Below, in pieces: positions 10,758-22,136 of a stretch of DNA of 64,000 bases. The position numbers were made by a program, and so were the translations under genes. Under the pieces are notes generated by a model. The model searched no databases. It was not told where the DNA came from and saw only the letters and a program-made list of their open reading frames with translations. The stretch's first letter is position 1. Each line of letters begins with the position of its first letter. The stretch is from Polaromonas sp. JS666. Its GTDB lineage: Bacteria; Pseudomonadota; Gammaproteobacteria; Burkholderiales; Burkholderiaceae_C. The stretch spans positions 3,348,001 to 3,412,000 of the forward strand of contig NC_007948.1 in assembly GCF_000013865.1 (NCBI RefSeq), written 5' to 3'.

Positions 10758-10821
10758 CAACGCAACATGACGAAGCAACGATTCCCGGGGTCTTGGCAAG
10801 CCTCCAGGAAATCATGAGCAA

Positions 10822-10849
10822 AAAAAAGCCGCCTTGCAGCGGCTTTTTT
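10822..10849. terminator. Bidirectional intrinsic terminator
   Basis: Perfect 11-bp stem AAAAAAGCCGC / GCGGCTTTTTT with a 6-base loop (10833-10838). The flanking A and T runs make it work for both convergent genes, the MBL-fold hydrolase and the alanine-rich lipoprotein. Confidence 0.88.
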
Positions 10850-10866
10850 CAACTCGCTGAAGAGGA

Positions 10867-11097
10867 TTACTTCTTCGCTGCGTCTGCGGCAGAAGCAGCG
10901 CCAGCGGCAGCCGAAGCGGCACCAGCAGCGGCGTCAGCAGCGCCAGCGGCAGCCGAAGCGGCGTCAGCAGCAGGGGCAGCTGCAGGAGCAGGTGCGGCAA
11001 CTGGTGCGGGCGCAGGCGCTGGAGCTTCTTCTTTTTTGCCGCAAGCAGCCAGAGCAACAGCGGCAACAATAGCTGCCAAAACGAGTGACTTGTTCAT
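10867..11097 (-). CDS. Alanine-rich small lipoprotein
   Basis: 76-residue secreted lipoprotein. It begins MNKSLVLAAIVAAVALAACG, a signal peptide with lipobox ALAA-Cys. A charged GKKEE follows, then an Ala/Pro segment, then repeated Ala-Ser-Ala-Gly-Asp units ending DAAKK. The start is taken at ATG 11097; upstream in-frame codons would precede the signal peptide. A good promoter lies just upstream and a strong terminator downstream, so it is a single-gene unit. The DNA has a 42-bp imperfect tandem repeat (10894 and 10936). The composition suggests a disordered or helical periplasmic spacer. Function unknown; such lipoproteins are frequent in Comamonadaceae. Confidence 0.8.
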   Translation of the reverse strand: MNKSLVLAAIVAAVALAACGKKEEAPAPAPAPVAAPAPAAAPAADAASAAAGAADAAAGAASAAAGAASAADAAKK

Positions 11098-11116
11098 TTT
11101 TACGATCCTTGATGAA

Positions 11117-11145
11117 TTTAGAAAACAATTTCCGGAAACTGTCAA
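11117..11145 (-). promoter_or_regulatory. Predicted sigma-70 promoter of the alanine-rich lipoprotein
   Basis: Read on the minus strand: -35 TTGACA (11145-11140), 17-bp spacer, -10 TCTAAA (11122-11117), about 20 bp upstream of the start codon at 11097. The perfect -35 and ideal spacing suggest high expression. Confidence 0.6.
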
Positions 11146-11313
11146 AGGCAAGCCGAACCTGAATTCAGGCTATGTGTTTGACCGGGGAAAGGACTCGAGC
11201 TCTTTCTACCCAGCTATAAATTATATGTCGGTTATTGCAAGCCTGAAAACCCTTAGCCGGCAAAACGCCGCGTGGAATCCGGCGGGAGACCCGTAAAAAC
11301 CACACACCGGCCT

Positions 11314-11826
11314 CTAAAGTCCCAAGGTGGTCGCCGGGAAGGCTGGCGAGCTTTTCAGCAGCCGCTCATTCAAGCGCTCCCTCAGCGCGAGCCGTCTGGC
11401 GACTTCAGAGCCTGCCACCCCCGCACAGCGCGTCAGCTCCAGCCGATCAAATACCCAGCCGGGCGCCCACAGTGCGCTAGGCATGTCATCAGCCGGTGTT
11501 GAGGCACTTCCACGGCACTCCACGATGTGCGCCCAGGTTCGCCGCCACGCCGCAAAACGCGCATGACGCCGAAGCACCTCATCGTAATTTTTGGCAAGCA
11601 TCGTGAACCTGCGGCCGGTCCTGGACCAATCATTCAGCGCCTGAACCACCACGCGCTCACCCAGAGGCCAGTCCTCAAAGCTGGGGTCGCACACAATGAT
11701 TTCACGCCAGCCCTCTGCGGCAGCCGCTGCAAAAGCCTGCCTGACCAGGCTGGTGAACTCAGTGCGGCCGCTGAATCGCCCCTCCAGCAACATGGGTGGC
11801 TCGGCCGGTGTTGTTTGAGAATCCAT
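11314..11826 (-). CDS. Conserved-looking protein of unknown function, downstream of roxA
   Basis: 170-residue soluble protein with no signal peptide or membrane segment. Visible segments: LLEGRFSGRTEFTSLVRQAF at the N-terminus, EIIVCDPSFEDWPLGERVVV in the middle (looks like strand-turn-helix), and an Arg-rich stretch around RRHARFAAWRRTW. I do not recognise a named family with certainty. The central DPSFEDWPL part recalls proteins acting next to DNA or RNA, such as phospholipase D-like domains, but without HKD motifs. It begins 40 bp after the stop of the roxA-like gene on the same strand, so the two are probably one transcript. Confidence 0.65.
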   Translation of the reverse strand: MDSQTTPAEPPMLLEGRFSGRTEFTSLVRQAFAAAAAEGWREIIVCDPSFEDWPLGERVVVQALNDWSRTGRRFTMLAKNYDEVLRRHARFAAWRRTWAHIVECRGSASTPADDMPSALWAPGWVFDRLELTRCAGVAGSEVARRLALRERLNERLLKSSPAFPATTLGL

Positions 11827-11866
11827 GAGACTGTCTCCTTCGTCCTTCGAATTGATGGCGAGCCCC

Positions 11867-13093
11867 TCAGGTGCCGCCCCCCATCAGCAGCTCCTGCCGC
11901 AGCCAGCCGGCCTCATGCCAGTCCGCCAGCAACGCAAGAGCAGCCGTGCTGGCCCTGCGCAAGTCACCGGCCGAGAGACCGCGCTGGTCGGCCAGCCGGC
12001 GCATGAGGGCGGCATCTGTACCTTTGGCACGGTAGCTTTCACCATTGATAAATACATGGTCGCTGTCATACATCATCCGGCTGCGCGCATCAAGGTAAAT
12101 GGAGGCTTTGCCCGCCTTGACGGCGTCCGGCACCCAGTCCTGCAGGGGAGCCTCAAACCAGACGGAAGGCTTGGGTTCGGTCATGTATTCCCCCAATGCG
12201 CAGGCCAGTGCGAGCGGATCCTTGAGCGCCTCAAGAACGGCTTGCCCGGCGAACCTTGCAAGCCCCTCAGGCAGCGCCGCAGGCGTCGCCGTAGCCGCCT
12301 GGCGCGGGTCGCGATAAATTTTCGGCGAAGGACTGGCACGCCGACGCCCCTCGCCGGAGGACGATTCCGGCTCATCTTCGCTGAACTCGGCCAGGCGGTG
12401 CAGCAGTTCTGCCGCCAGTTCGCTGCGCCCTGGTGCCCGAAAACCAATGGAATAGGTCATGCAGTCGGCGGCCTCGCCAACCTTCCCCGCCACAGCCTCG
12501 GCAATGCCATCATGTGCATAGCGCGGCGGCAGGTAAAGCATGTCGCCCGCCTCAAGGACAAACTCCTCGTCAGGTTCGAAGTTCTGCAGTATTTTCAACG
12601 GCACCCCTTGCTGCAAGGTCAGATCTTTTTGCTGTCCAATTTTCCATCGCCGGCGCCCGCTGGCCTGGAGCAAAAACACGTCGTAACTGTCAAAGTGCGG
12701 CCCCACGCCGCCGCCCGGCGTTGCAAACGAGATCATCAGGTCATCCAGCCGCGCATCCGGCACAAAACGAAACTTTTGCAACAGCGCATGCGCGCGCGCA
12801 TCGTGCAGATCCACCCCCTGCACCAGAAGCGTCCATGCATCCCGGCTCAATGGCGGCAGGCTTCGCCTGGCAAACGGCCCCTGCCGCATGCGCCAGCCCT
12901 GGGCCTGACGGGCAATCAGACGGGACTCGACATGCTCCTGCCCAGCCAGCCTGAACAGGTCTGTGCGATTGAGCAAAGGCTGAAATCCGGGAATGGCCTG
13001 ACGCACAAGAAGCGGCTTTTTTTGCCAGTACTGGCGCATGAATCGGGCCGGGCTCAAGCCGGCAAGAAGGTCTAGAGCGTGATTTACATCCAT
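11867..13093 (-). CDS. roxA: Ribosomal protein L16 arginine hydroxylase (JmjC/cupin)
   Basis: Fe(II)/2-oxoglutarate-dependent oxygenase of the YcfD/RoxA type, which hydroxylates an arginine of ribosomal protein L16. 408 residues, slightly longer than E. coli YcfD. The N-terminal half is the JmjC cupin: WQKKPLLVRQA, VGPHFDSYDVFLLQ with the His-x-Asp metal pair, RRRWKIG, and LPPRYAHDGIAE with the distal histidine. The C-terminal half holds the dimerisation and winged-helix parts. The start ATG at 13093 gives MDVNHALDLLAG. It is divergent from slyD with only 14 bp between start codons, so the promoters must overlap the opposing genes. Confidence 0.88.
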   Translation of the reverse strand: MDVNHALDLLAGLSPARFMRQYWQKKPLLVRQAIPGFQPLLNRTDLFRLAGQEHVESRLIARQAQGWRMRQGPFARRSLPPLSRDAWTLLVQGVDLHDARAHALLQKFRFVPDARLDDLMISFATPGGGVGPHFDSYDVFLLQASGRRRWKIGQQKDLTLQQGVPLKILQNFEPDEEFVLEAGDMLYLPPRYAHDGIAEAVAGKVGEAADCMTYSIGFRAPGRSELAAELLHRLAEFSEDEPESSSGEGRRRASPSPKIYRDPRQAATATPAALPEGLARFAGQAVLEALKDPLALACALGEYMTEPKPSVWFEAPLQDWVPDAVKAGKASIYLDARSRMMYDSDHVFINGESYRAKGTDAALMRRLADQRGLSAGDLRRASTAALALLADWHEAGWLRQELLMGGGT

Positions 13094-13107
13094 GGGACAA
13101 TTGTCGG

Positions 13108-13632
13108 ATGAAAATCACCCCGCAATGCGTCGTAGCCCTGACATGGACGCTGAAAGACACCCTGGGCGATGTGCTCGATGAACTGGACGAGCCGGTCGAG
13201 TTTTTAGTGGGCGGCAATGATCTGCTGATCAAAATTGAAGAGGCCCTGCAGGGCCACGAGGCCGGCGACAAGCTTGAATTGCATCTGGAGCCCGAAAACA
13301 CCTTCGGCGACTATGACGAAAACCTGGTTTTCCTGGAAGCCCGCAACATTTTCCCCGCAGAACTGGAAGAAGGCATGACCTTCGACGGCGCAGCGCTACC
13401 GGCCGGCGCCAACGGGAAAATTCCGCACGACCACATTTACACCGTAACGGAAATTTATCCTGAGCATGTGGTGCTGGATGGCAATCATCCCCTGGCCGGC
13501 ATTGCGATCCGGTTGGCGATGAAAGTGGAGTCTGTGCGCGAGGCCACCGCGCAGGAAATTGGACGCGACTCTCTCGGTACGGGTTTTTTCAAACTGGAAT
13601 CGCTGACGAGCGGCAACGACACATTGCATTGA
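13108..13632 (+). CDS. slyD: FKBP-type peptidyl-prolyl isomerase, SlyD-like
   Basis: Cytoplasmic prolyl isomerase/chaperone of 174 residues. The FKBP core surrounds an inserted IF domain: LDELDEPVEFLVGG, EALQGHEAGDKLELHLEPE (FKBP flap) and FGDYDENLV, with the IF segment DHIYTVTEIYPEHVVLDGNHPLAG. The canonical NHPLAG ending of the IF domain is present. The histidine-rich metal-binding tail of E. coli SlyD is missing, which is usual in beta-proteobacteria. The start ATG at 13108 gives MKITPQCVVALTW. Confidence 0.9.
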   Translation: MKITPQCVVALTWTLKDTLGDVLDELDEPVEFLVGGNDLLIKIEEALQGHEAGDKLELHLEPENTFGDYDENLVFLEARNIFPAELEEGMTFDGAALPAGANGKIPHDHIYTVTEIYPEHVVLDGNHPLAGIAIRLAMKVESVREATAQEIGRDSLGTGFFKLESLTSGNDTLH

Positions 13633-13658
13633 TCCACTCAGGGTGAACGCGAGTTGCA

Positions 13659-13687
13659 GAGCGGTGCAGCAAATGCTGCCACCGCTC
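13659..13687. terminator. Hairpin between convergent genes, probable terminator
   Basis: A 12-bp stem, GAGCGGTGCAGC against GCTGCCACCGCTC (one bulged C), closes an AAAT loop between slyD and the convergent glycine-zipper gene. The T-run downstream is weak (CTACTCTTACCTTTATC). Confidence 0.45.
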
Positions 13688-13748
13688 CTACTCTTACCTT
13701 TATCTAAACCTAAACCCTCACCCGCCGTGAAGACGACCTGGAGCCGGT

Positions 13749-14243
13749 TTAAAGACGGTAAATTTGTCCGTTTTCTATCCTGACGCGATCACCGACGCGC
13801 AAGTCTCCGTATGCAGGCACGTCGTAGGCGCGGGTGCCGCCGTTGTCCAGCCGGATCGAGATACGATAGGTTTCACGAACAGTCGTGCTCCGGCTTTTCT
13901 CAATGGCATTGCCGGCCACAGCGCCACCTACAGCGCCGACCACCGTGGCAGCAGTGCGACCACTACCGCCGCCGATCTGAGAGCCGACCACCGCACCAGC
14001 CACACCACCGAGTACCGCGCCGACGCCGGAGCCCTTGCCTGGCTCCGAGGTCCGCAGGACTTCCACATTGGTGACACGCCCAAACTCGGTGTAGTTACCC
14101 TGCGGATACTGGGCAGGATAGGAAGAACTGGGATAGGTCGACACCGGTTCCGATGAACTCATGGGCGGAGACCCGCAGGCAGCCAGGGCCGCCAGCAAAA
14201 GCACCGAAGCGGTGGTTGAAATATATCGGGAAGGTTGACGCAT
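13749..14243 (-). CDS. Glycine-zipper 2TM lipoprotein, SlyB/Pcp-like
   Basis: Outer-membrane lipoprotein of 164 residues. A signal peptide with lipobox LAA-Cys is followed by a Ser/Tyr/Pro linker. The glycine-zipper region GVGAVLGGVAGAVVGSQIGG continues into further Gly/Ala repeats (about 85-125). A C-terminal beta domain contains VRETYRISIRLDNG and GDRVRIENGQIYRL, as in the SlyB/17-kDa antigen family. The start is the ATG at 14243 (MRQPSRYIST); an upstream in-frame ATG would put 13 polar residues before the signal peptide. Proposed role in envelope stability; no direct evidence here. Confidence 0.85.
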   Translation of the reverse strand: MRQPSRYISTTASVLLLAALAACGSPPMSSSEPVSTYPSSSYPAQYPQGNYTEFGRVTNVEVLRTSEPGKGSGVGAVLGGVAGAVVGSQIGGGSGRTAATVVGAVGGAVAGNAIEKSRSTTVRETYRISIRLDNGGTRAYDVPAYGDLRVGDRVRIENGQIYRL

Positions 14244-14477
14244 GGAAGTCTCCTGTTTAAGAAAGTTCGGGACCTTATGCAATCAGCCGGCGCCACCTTG
14301 CGCTATGACGTGCAGTTAGCGTGCGGATTGCTTGAGTCTCTAACCTGATTACATGCGCAGTCGCCAAAGCCAGGGGTGGGGCCCCAGGCTGACTCGGCGT
14401 GGGAGAGGGCTGCCCAGCGGCGTAAGAAAAGCCTGACGCCGGACGAACCCGGGGCGATGCGGCCGTCCGTTCGACCC

Positions 14478-14924
14478 TCAGTTTTTGCCGGTGGACCCGT
14501 AACCACCTTCGCCACGTTCGCTGGCGGGGAATTCGGTGACGACATTGAACTCCGCCTGCACAACCGGCACGACCACCAGTTGCGCGATACGCTCCATGGG
14601 CTCGATGGTGAAGGGCACATCACTGCGATTCCATGCGCTCACCATCAACTGGCCCTGGTAGTCACTGTCGATCAGGCCCACCAGATTACCCAGCACGATG
14701 CCGTGTTTATGGCCCAATCCGGAGCGCGGCAAAATGAGCGCCGCATAGCCCGGATCACACAGGTGGATCGCGATGCCCGTCGGCACCAGTTGCCAGGCAT
14801 TGGCGCCCAGCGTCAGCGGCGCATCCAGGCAGGCGCGCAAGTCCAGGCCGGCGCTGCCGGGCGTGGCGTAGTGAGGAAGATTGCCCTGAAGGCGGGGGTC
14901 CAGAATCTTGACGTCGATTTTCAT
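14478..14924 (-). CDS. dut: dUTP diphosphatase
   Basis: Trimeric dUTPase that hydrolyses dUTP to dUMP and pyrophosphate, keeping uracil out of DNA and feeding dTMP synthesis. 148 residues, typical. Conserved motifs in order: [37 protein letters not shown] and the C-terminal [11 protein letters not shown] that closes over the substrate. The start ATG at 14924 ([13 protein letters not shown]) overlaps the stop of the upstream gene in an ATGA junction. Position downstream of coaBC repeats a very common proteobacterial order, here with one extra gene between. Confidence 0.95.
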   Translation of the reverse strand: MKIDVKILDPRLQGNLPHYATPGSAGLDLRACLDAPLTLGANAWQLVPTGIAIHLCDPGYAALILPRSGLGHKHGIVLGNLVGLIDSDYQGQLMVSAWNRSDVPFTIEPMERIAQLVVVPVVQAEFNVVTEFPASERGEGGYGSTGKN

Positions 14925-15406
14925 GACTTGTGTTTGCGTTCGGCTTGTTGGGGATGGGAGAATATTTCGGCAGCGCCTGTTGCGGCAGCTCTTGCGGTGG
15001 CGGTTCTTGCGGCGGAATCTGCCAGGTCTGCAAGACGTTTGGCCGAGGCACGCAGGGAGGGAGCGCCAACCCTGAACACGACCCACGCAGCATAGGCCAG
15101 CAGGAAGGGAATAAACAGAAAGCCTGCTCCGGGCAGTACCCTGGCCAGCACCTGGGTTCCTATCCACGCCACAAGCGCCCACTTCAAATGAGTGAGGAAC
15201 GGAATTCCTGCAAAGGGTTCCAGGGCTGCCTTGACAGAGGGTATGCCGGAGCTCGGGGAAAACGGCGCACTCGCCTGCCCGGCCGACTCTGGCTTGAACA
15301 TGTCCGGGCGCGCGCCGGCTGAAATATTTCCGCTGGTCAAGCGTTCGACGTACCGCGCGAAATCGCCATCAGGAGGGGTGTCGGAGGGGTGTATCAAGCA
15401 GCTCAC
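14921..15406 (-). CDS. Membrane protein of unknown function between coaBC and dut
   Basis: 161 residues. The N-terminal part is soluble ([19 protein letters not shown]), the middle has two hydrophobic segments (about residues 72-88, [15 protein letters not shown], and 93-113, [18 protein letters not shown]), and the C-terminus is an Ala/Arg-rich helix. ATGA overlaps with coaBC upstream and dut downstream imply tight translational coupling within a three-gene operon. I do not recognise a named family. The topology is that of a small inner-membrane protein with both ends on one side. Confidence 0.72.
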   Translation of the reverse strand: MSCLIHPSDTPPDGDFARYVERLTSGNISAGARPDMFKPESAGQASAPFSPSSGIPSVKAALEPFAGIPFLTHLKWALVAWIGTQVLARVLPGAGFLFIPFLLAYAAWVVFRVGAPSLRASAKRLADLADSAARTATARAAATGAAEIFSHPQQAERKHKS

Positions 15407-16689
15407 CCTTTCCGGGTCGAAGCGGCCGGCGCCGCCAGCCTGGCAGCGATTTCCTGAACCAGCCGGCGTGCCAGCGACAGCTTGGACGCCCGGGCCACCT
15501 CGGTGCTGCCTTGCTCGTCAACCAGCAGCAACGCGTTATGGTCCTGTCCAAAAGTATCGGGCCCGATGTTACCTACCAGCAGTGGGACGTTTTTGCGCAG
15601 GCGCTTGGCTTGGGCGTTCTCGGCCAGGTCATGGCTTTCTGCGGCAAAGCCCACGCAAAACAGCTTGCCCGCCCGGGCGGCGGCAGACTTGGCAACGGTG
15701 GCGAGGATATCCGCGTTTTCCGTGAATCCCAGTTGCGGCGCGTGGCCCGAGCCGTCTTTCTTGATCTTTTGGGTTGATGGTGTCGCAGGACGCCAGTCGG
15801 CCACAGCCGCGGTAGCGATGAAAACAGCAGCGCCCTGCACCCGGTCCATCACGGTATCGAGCATATTCTGTGCAGATCTCACGTCAATGCGCGTGACACC
15901 CCGTGGTGTGGGCAGGCCCACCGGGCCGGCGACCAGCGTGACCTCGGCACCCGCTTCACGCGCAGCGCGTGCAATGGCAAAACCCATCTTCCCGCTGGAC
16001 AGGTTGGTAATGCCGCGCACCGGGTCAATGGCCTCATATGTGGGGCCAGCCGTGACCAGCACGCGCTGACCGGCCAGCACCTTGGGCGCAAAGAAGGCAA
16101 TGATGTCTTCCAGCAGTTGCTCGGGTTCCAGCATGCGCCCATCACCCGTTTCCCCGCACGCCTGAAAGCCGTTGCCCACGCCCAGCACCCTGGCGCCGTC
16201 TGCTTCAAGCTGAACAAAGTTGCGCTGCGTCGCCGGGTGCGCATACATCTCGCGGTTCATCGCCGGCGCCACCAGCAGCGACACCTTGTCGATGGGCCGG
16301 GCCAGGCACATCAGGCTCAGCAAATCATCGGCGCGGCCATGGAGGAGCTTCGCCATGAAGTCAGCGCTCATGGGTGCGATCAAAATCGCATCGGCCTCGC
16401 GCGACAGGTTGATATGCGCCATGTTGTTGGCTTCGCGACTGTCCCACTGGCTGGTGTAAACCGGCCGGCCGCTCAGCGCCTGCATGGTGACAGGTGTGAT
16501 GAACTGCTCGGCCGCTTCCGTCATGACCACCTGCACGGTGGCGCCAGCCTTGATCAGCGCGCGGCACAGCTCGGCCGACTTGTAGCAGGCAATGCCGCCC
16601 GACAGGCCCAGCACCAGATGCCTGCCGGCCAGGTCCAAGGCTTCGCCGCCGGCCGCGCTGTTTTCCAGGGGATTGGCTTGATTTGTCAT
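15403..16689 (-). CDS. coaBC: Bifunctional phosphopantothenoylcysteine decarboxylase / phosphopantothenate-cysteine ligase
   Basis: Two consecutive steps of coenzyme A synthesis. 428 residues. The N-terminal flavoprotein CoaC domain has [16 protein letters not shown], the PxMNxxMW-type motif APAMNREMY and the active-site cysteine in [13 protein letters not shown]. The C-terminal CoaB domain begins near [16 protein letters not shown], with [12 protein letters not shown] and KIKKDG as substrate-binding segments. The start is the ATG at 16689 ([12 protein letters not shown]). The frame stays open upstream, but that extension is encoded by a dispersed repeat and is not part of the family. Confidence 0.94.
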   Translation of the reverse strand: MTNQANPLENSAAGGEALDLAGRHLVLGLSGGIACYKSAELCRALIKAGATVQVVMTEAAEQFITPVTMQALSGRPVYTSQWDSREANNMAHINLSREADAILIAPMSADFMAKLLHGRADDLLSLMCLARPIDKVSLLVAPAMNREMYAHPATQRNFVQLEADGARVLGVGNGFQACGETGDGRMLEPEQLLEDIIAFFAPKVLAGQRVLVTAGPTYEAIDPVRGITNLSSGKMGFAIARAAREAGAEVTLVAGPVGLPTPRGVTRIDVRSAQNMLDTVMDRVQGAAVFIATAAVADWRPATPSTQKIKKDGSGHAPQLGFTENADILATVAKSAAARAGKLFCVGFAAESHDLAENAQAKRLRKNVPLLVGNIGPDTFGQDHNALLLVDEQGSTEVARASKLSLARRLVQEIAARLAAPAASTRKG

Positions 16690-16711
16690 GTTTCGCAATG
16701 TAGCAGCTAGA

Positions 16712-16926
16712 TGGGCCCCCACGCTTTTCACTGCGTGTAATGCGCTGCCCCCCGAGGGGGCTGAACTTGCTTGGGGCGGCCCGGCGCTGCGTTCGTTGGC
16801 CCCCACGCTTTTCACTGCGTGTAATGCGCTGCTCCCCCCCCGAGGGGGCTGAACTTGCTTGGGGCGGCCCGGCCGCGGCGTTCGTTGGCCCCGACGCTTT
16901 TCACTGCCGTGTAATGCGCCCATCAC
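16712..16926 (+). repeat. Dispersed GC-rich repeat, locus 1 (two full copies and one partial)
   Basis: Copies start at about 16714, 16799 and 16888. Each begins GCCCCCACGCTTTTCACTG (third copy GCCCCGACG) and runs through GTGTAATGCGC; the two full copies continue through a CCCCCCGAGGGGG palindrome to GAACTTGCTTGGGGCGGCCC. Together they fill most of the 337-bp gap between the divergent coaBC and pyrG genes. The remaining bases hold the pyrG upstream region, which includes a TATAATCTCCG stretch near 16979. Confidence 0.85.
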
Positions 16927-16984
16927 AGGAAAGCCCGGGTTTTAGTGCCTCCGCTGGCGGCCGCCGTGCGGCCAACCCGTATAA

Positions 16985-18718
<1,734 letters not shown>

Positions 18719-18720
18719 CC

Positions 18721-19578
18721 ATGAAACTATGCGGATTTGACATTGGTCTGAACCAGCCGTTTTTCCTGATTGCCGGACCCTGCGTGGTGGAGTCCGAACA
18801 GCTCCAGATGGACACGGCCGGCACGCTGAAAGAGATCACTTCGTCGCTGGGCATCCCCTTCATCTTCAAGTCCAGCTACGACAAGGCCAACCGCTCCAGC
18901 GGCACCAGTTTTCGCGGCCCCGGCATGGTCAAGGGCCTGGAAATCCTCGCCAAGGTCAAACGCGAGCTGAACCTGCCCCTCCTGACCGATGTCCATTCGG
19001 AAGCCGACATTGCCACCGTCGCCTCCGTGGTCGACGTGTTGCAAACCCCGGCGTTTTTGTGCCGCCAGACCGACTTCATCCATGCGGTGGCGCAATCGGG
19101 CAAGCCGGTCAATATCAAGAAAGGCCAGTTCCTCGCGCCGGGTGACATGAAGAACGTCATCGACAAGGCGCGGGCGGCAGCACGCGAAAAAGGCCTCAAC
19201 GAAGACAACTTCATGGCCTGCGAGCGCGGTGCCAGTTTTGGCTACAACAACCTGGTGTCCGACATGCGCAGCCTGGCCATCATGCGCGAGACGAATGCCC
19301 CGGTGGTGTTTGATGCGACCCACTCGGTGCAACTCCCCGGCGGCCAGGGCACCAGCAGCGGCGGCCAGCGCGAAATGGTGCCGGTGCTGGCACGGGCTGC
19401 GGTCGCCGTCGGTGTGGCCGGCCTCTTCATGGAAACGCATCCCGATCCGGCCAAGGCCCTGAGCGACGGCCCCAATGCCGTGCCGCTCAAGCACATGAAA
19501 GCCCTGCTCGAGACGCTGCTAGAACTGGACCGCGTGACCAAGAAAAACGGCTACCTTGAAAACAGCTTCGGAGCCTGA
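18721..19578 (+). CDS. kdsA: 3-deoxy-8-phosphooctulonate synthase
   Basis: Condenses arabinose-5-phosphate with phosphoenolpyruvate to make KDO-8-phosphate for lipopolysaccharide. 285 residues. Characteristic segments: [42 protein letters not shown] and [13 protein letters not shown]. The start ATG at 18721 gives [15 protein letters not shown]. It lies two bases after pyrG, so the two are probably co-transcribed. Confidence 0.97.
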   Translation: MKLCGFDIGLNQPFFLIAGPCVVESEQLQMDTAGTLKEITSSLGIPFIFKSSYDKANRSSGTSFRGPGMVKGLEILAKVKRELNLPLLTDVHSEADIATVASVVDVLQTPAFLCRQTDFIHAVAQSGKPVNIKKGQFLAPGDMKNVIDKARAAAREKGLNEDNFMACERGASFGYNNLVSDMRSLAIMRETNAPVVFDATHSVQLPGGQGTSSGGQREMVPVLARAAVAVGVAGLFMETHPDPAKALSDGPNAVPLKHMKALLETLLELDRVTKKNGYLENSFGA

Positions 19579-19580
19579 CC

Positions 19581-19871
19581 GTGCCAAGTGCCTACATCAT
19601 CGCCAACGTTACAGTTACGAACCCCGAACAATACGAAACCTATAAAAAACTCTCTAGCATTGCCATGCAAGTGCACGGCGCCGAAGTTTGCGTGCGTGGC
19701 GGCAAGGTCGAGGTGATTGAAGGCGATTGGTCGCCAAGCCGCCTTGTCATGCTGAAATTCCCCGACATGGAGCAAGCCCGGGCCTTCAATGCGTCGGCCG
19801 AGTACGAGGCCGCCCGTCAGTCGCGTCAGGGCATCGCCGTCATGCGCATGGTGCTGGTTGAAGGTGTGTAG
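19581..19871 (+). CDS. DUF1330 family protein
   Basis: 96-residue ferredoxin-like (dimeric alpha/beta barrel) protein. It begins MPSAYIIANVTVTNPEQYE with GTG start at 19581, two bases after kdsA. The family pattern is seen in GAEVCVRGGKVEVIEGDW, RLVMLKFPDMEQARAF and the final SRQGIAVMRMVLVEGV. The biochemical role of the family is not established. The position between kdsA and eno, with no gap to kdsA, implies co-expression. Confidence 0.9.
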   Translation: MPSAYIIANVTVTNPEQYETYKKLSSIAMQVHGAEVCVRGGKVEVIEGDWSPSRLVMLKFPDMEQARAFNASAEYEAARQSRQGIAVMRMVLVEGV

Positions 19872-19915
19872 TTTCAGTCTTCTGATTTTTGTTTTCTGAT
19901 TTTGAAAGAACATAA

Positions 19916-21199
<1,284 letters not shown>

Positions 21200-21236
21200 C
21201 CTGACCACATCCAATTCCACGGCTTGTGGCTAAACC

Positions 21237-21512
21237 TTGGCTAATCGCTTCATCCCTGCCATCCTGATTGCGTTGCTGGTGTTGTTTCATGCGCAACTCT
21301 GGATTGGCCGGGGCAGCGTGCCAAGCGTGCGCGAGATGCAGCAGCGGCTGGACGAGCAACTCGCCAAAAATGCGCAGGCGCAGGTGAGCAATGAGCAGCT
21401 GGCGGCCGAAGTCAGGGACCTGCGGGAAGGCCTGGAAATGGTCGAGGAAAAGGCACGGATGGAGCTGGGTATGGTCAAGCCCAATGAGATCTTTGTACAG
21501 ATCGCCAAATAA
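21237..21512 (+). CDS. ftsB: Cell division protein FtsB
   Basis: Bitopic divisome protein that forms a complex with FtsL and FtsQ. 91 residues: a short cytoplasmic N-terminus, one transmembrane segment (about 6-22), then a periplasmic coiled coil (about 30-70) with EEKARMELGMVKPNEIF at its end, the FtsB signature. No ATG lies near the family start; TTG at 21237 gives MANRFIPAILI. Location right after eno is the conserved proteobacterial position for this gene. Confidence 0.9.
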   Translation: MANRFIPAILIALLVLFHAQLWIGRGSVPSVREMQQRLDEQLAKNAQAQVSNEQLAAEVRDLREGLEMVEEKARMELGMVKPNEIFVQIAK

Positions 21513-21590
21513 GCGCTTCAGCCCCGGGTGCAACACCCTGCCTCGACTCATTTACCTGTTGTCTCATTTGCTACCTCATCGGGGTTCACT

Positions 21591-22106
21591 GTGCTGAATA
21601 TCGCGCTGGTTGGCGCCCCCCAAACCGGAAAGTCCGCCCTCGCCGCCGCTCTGAATGGTGCACTGGAAACCTCGGCTTGCGCCGCTTCCGTCGTGATCGA
21701 CCCCGCGCACCTGCCTGCCGGCAATCTGGCCGGCTACGACCTGATTCTGCTCATGGGGCTGGAGGCACCTGCGCACGGGCTTAATCCGTGTGGTTTGCCA
21801 GCCATCACTGCCCAGATGAGGGAAGCTGCAGACCAGTCGATTCGCACCGCACTGCTACAAGCTGGCGTGCCCTACCAGGTGATTTACGGCTCGGACGATG
21901 GACGCCTCACCCACGCACTCGCTGCCCTTGAGCCCCTGCTGAAAACGGCCGGCAAGCACCTGCGGCAAAGCCCCGGTTCAGTGGGCGGCCCGGACAGCGC
22001 CGGCAAAGCCCGGCCCTGGGTATGGGTGTGCGACAAATGCAGTGACCCGCAGTGCGAGCACCGGCTACTGAGCGATTTGCTGGCCGGGCGTATCCGCCCG
22101 GCATAG
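21591..22106 (+). CDS. P-loop protein of unknown function with C-terminal cysteine motif
   Basis: 171 residues from GTG 21591. It begins VLNIALVGAPQTGKSALA, a good Walker A motif (GAPQTGKS). A possible Walker B is YDLILLMGLE at about 52-61. The tail holds a tryptophan-flanked cysteine cluster, WVWVCDKCSDPQCEHRLLSDLL, with spacing C-x2-C-x4-C-x-H, which could bind a metal. No G-protein specificity motif is obvious. I do not recognise the family by name. It follows ftsB by 78 bp and is convergent with hslO. A longer in-frame start at 21528 is possible but puts 21 residues before the nucleotide fold. Confidence 0.7.
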   Translation: MLNIALVGAPQTGKSALAAALNGALETSACAASVVIDPAHLPAGNLAGYDLILLMGLEAPAHGLNPCGLPAITAQMREAADQSIRTALLQAGVPYQVIYGSDDGRLTHALAALEPLLKTAGKHLRQSPGSVGGPDSAGKARPWVWVCDKCSDPQCEHRLLSDLLAGRIRPA

Positions 22107-22136
22107 GGGCCGCTCAAGGCCACGTGTAGATCCCGG

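Noticed and set aside
14340..14477. Possible small gene between the SlyB-like gene and dut
   Set aside because: Open frames here are short, lack ribosome-binding sites and have no resemblance to known proteins.
16690..16926. N-terminal extension of CoaBC by 79 residues
   Set aside because: The extension is encoded by tandem copies of the dispersed repeat; family proteins begin near the ATG at 16689.
16712..16926. CRISPR-like array (regular repeats)
   Set aside because: The units are adjacent, about 85 bp, G+C-rich and found at other loci; there are no unique spacers of constant length and no cas genes.
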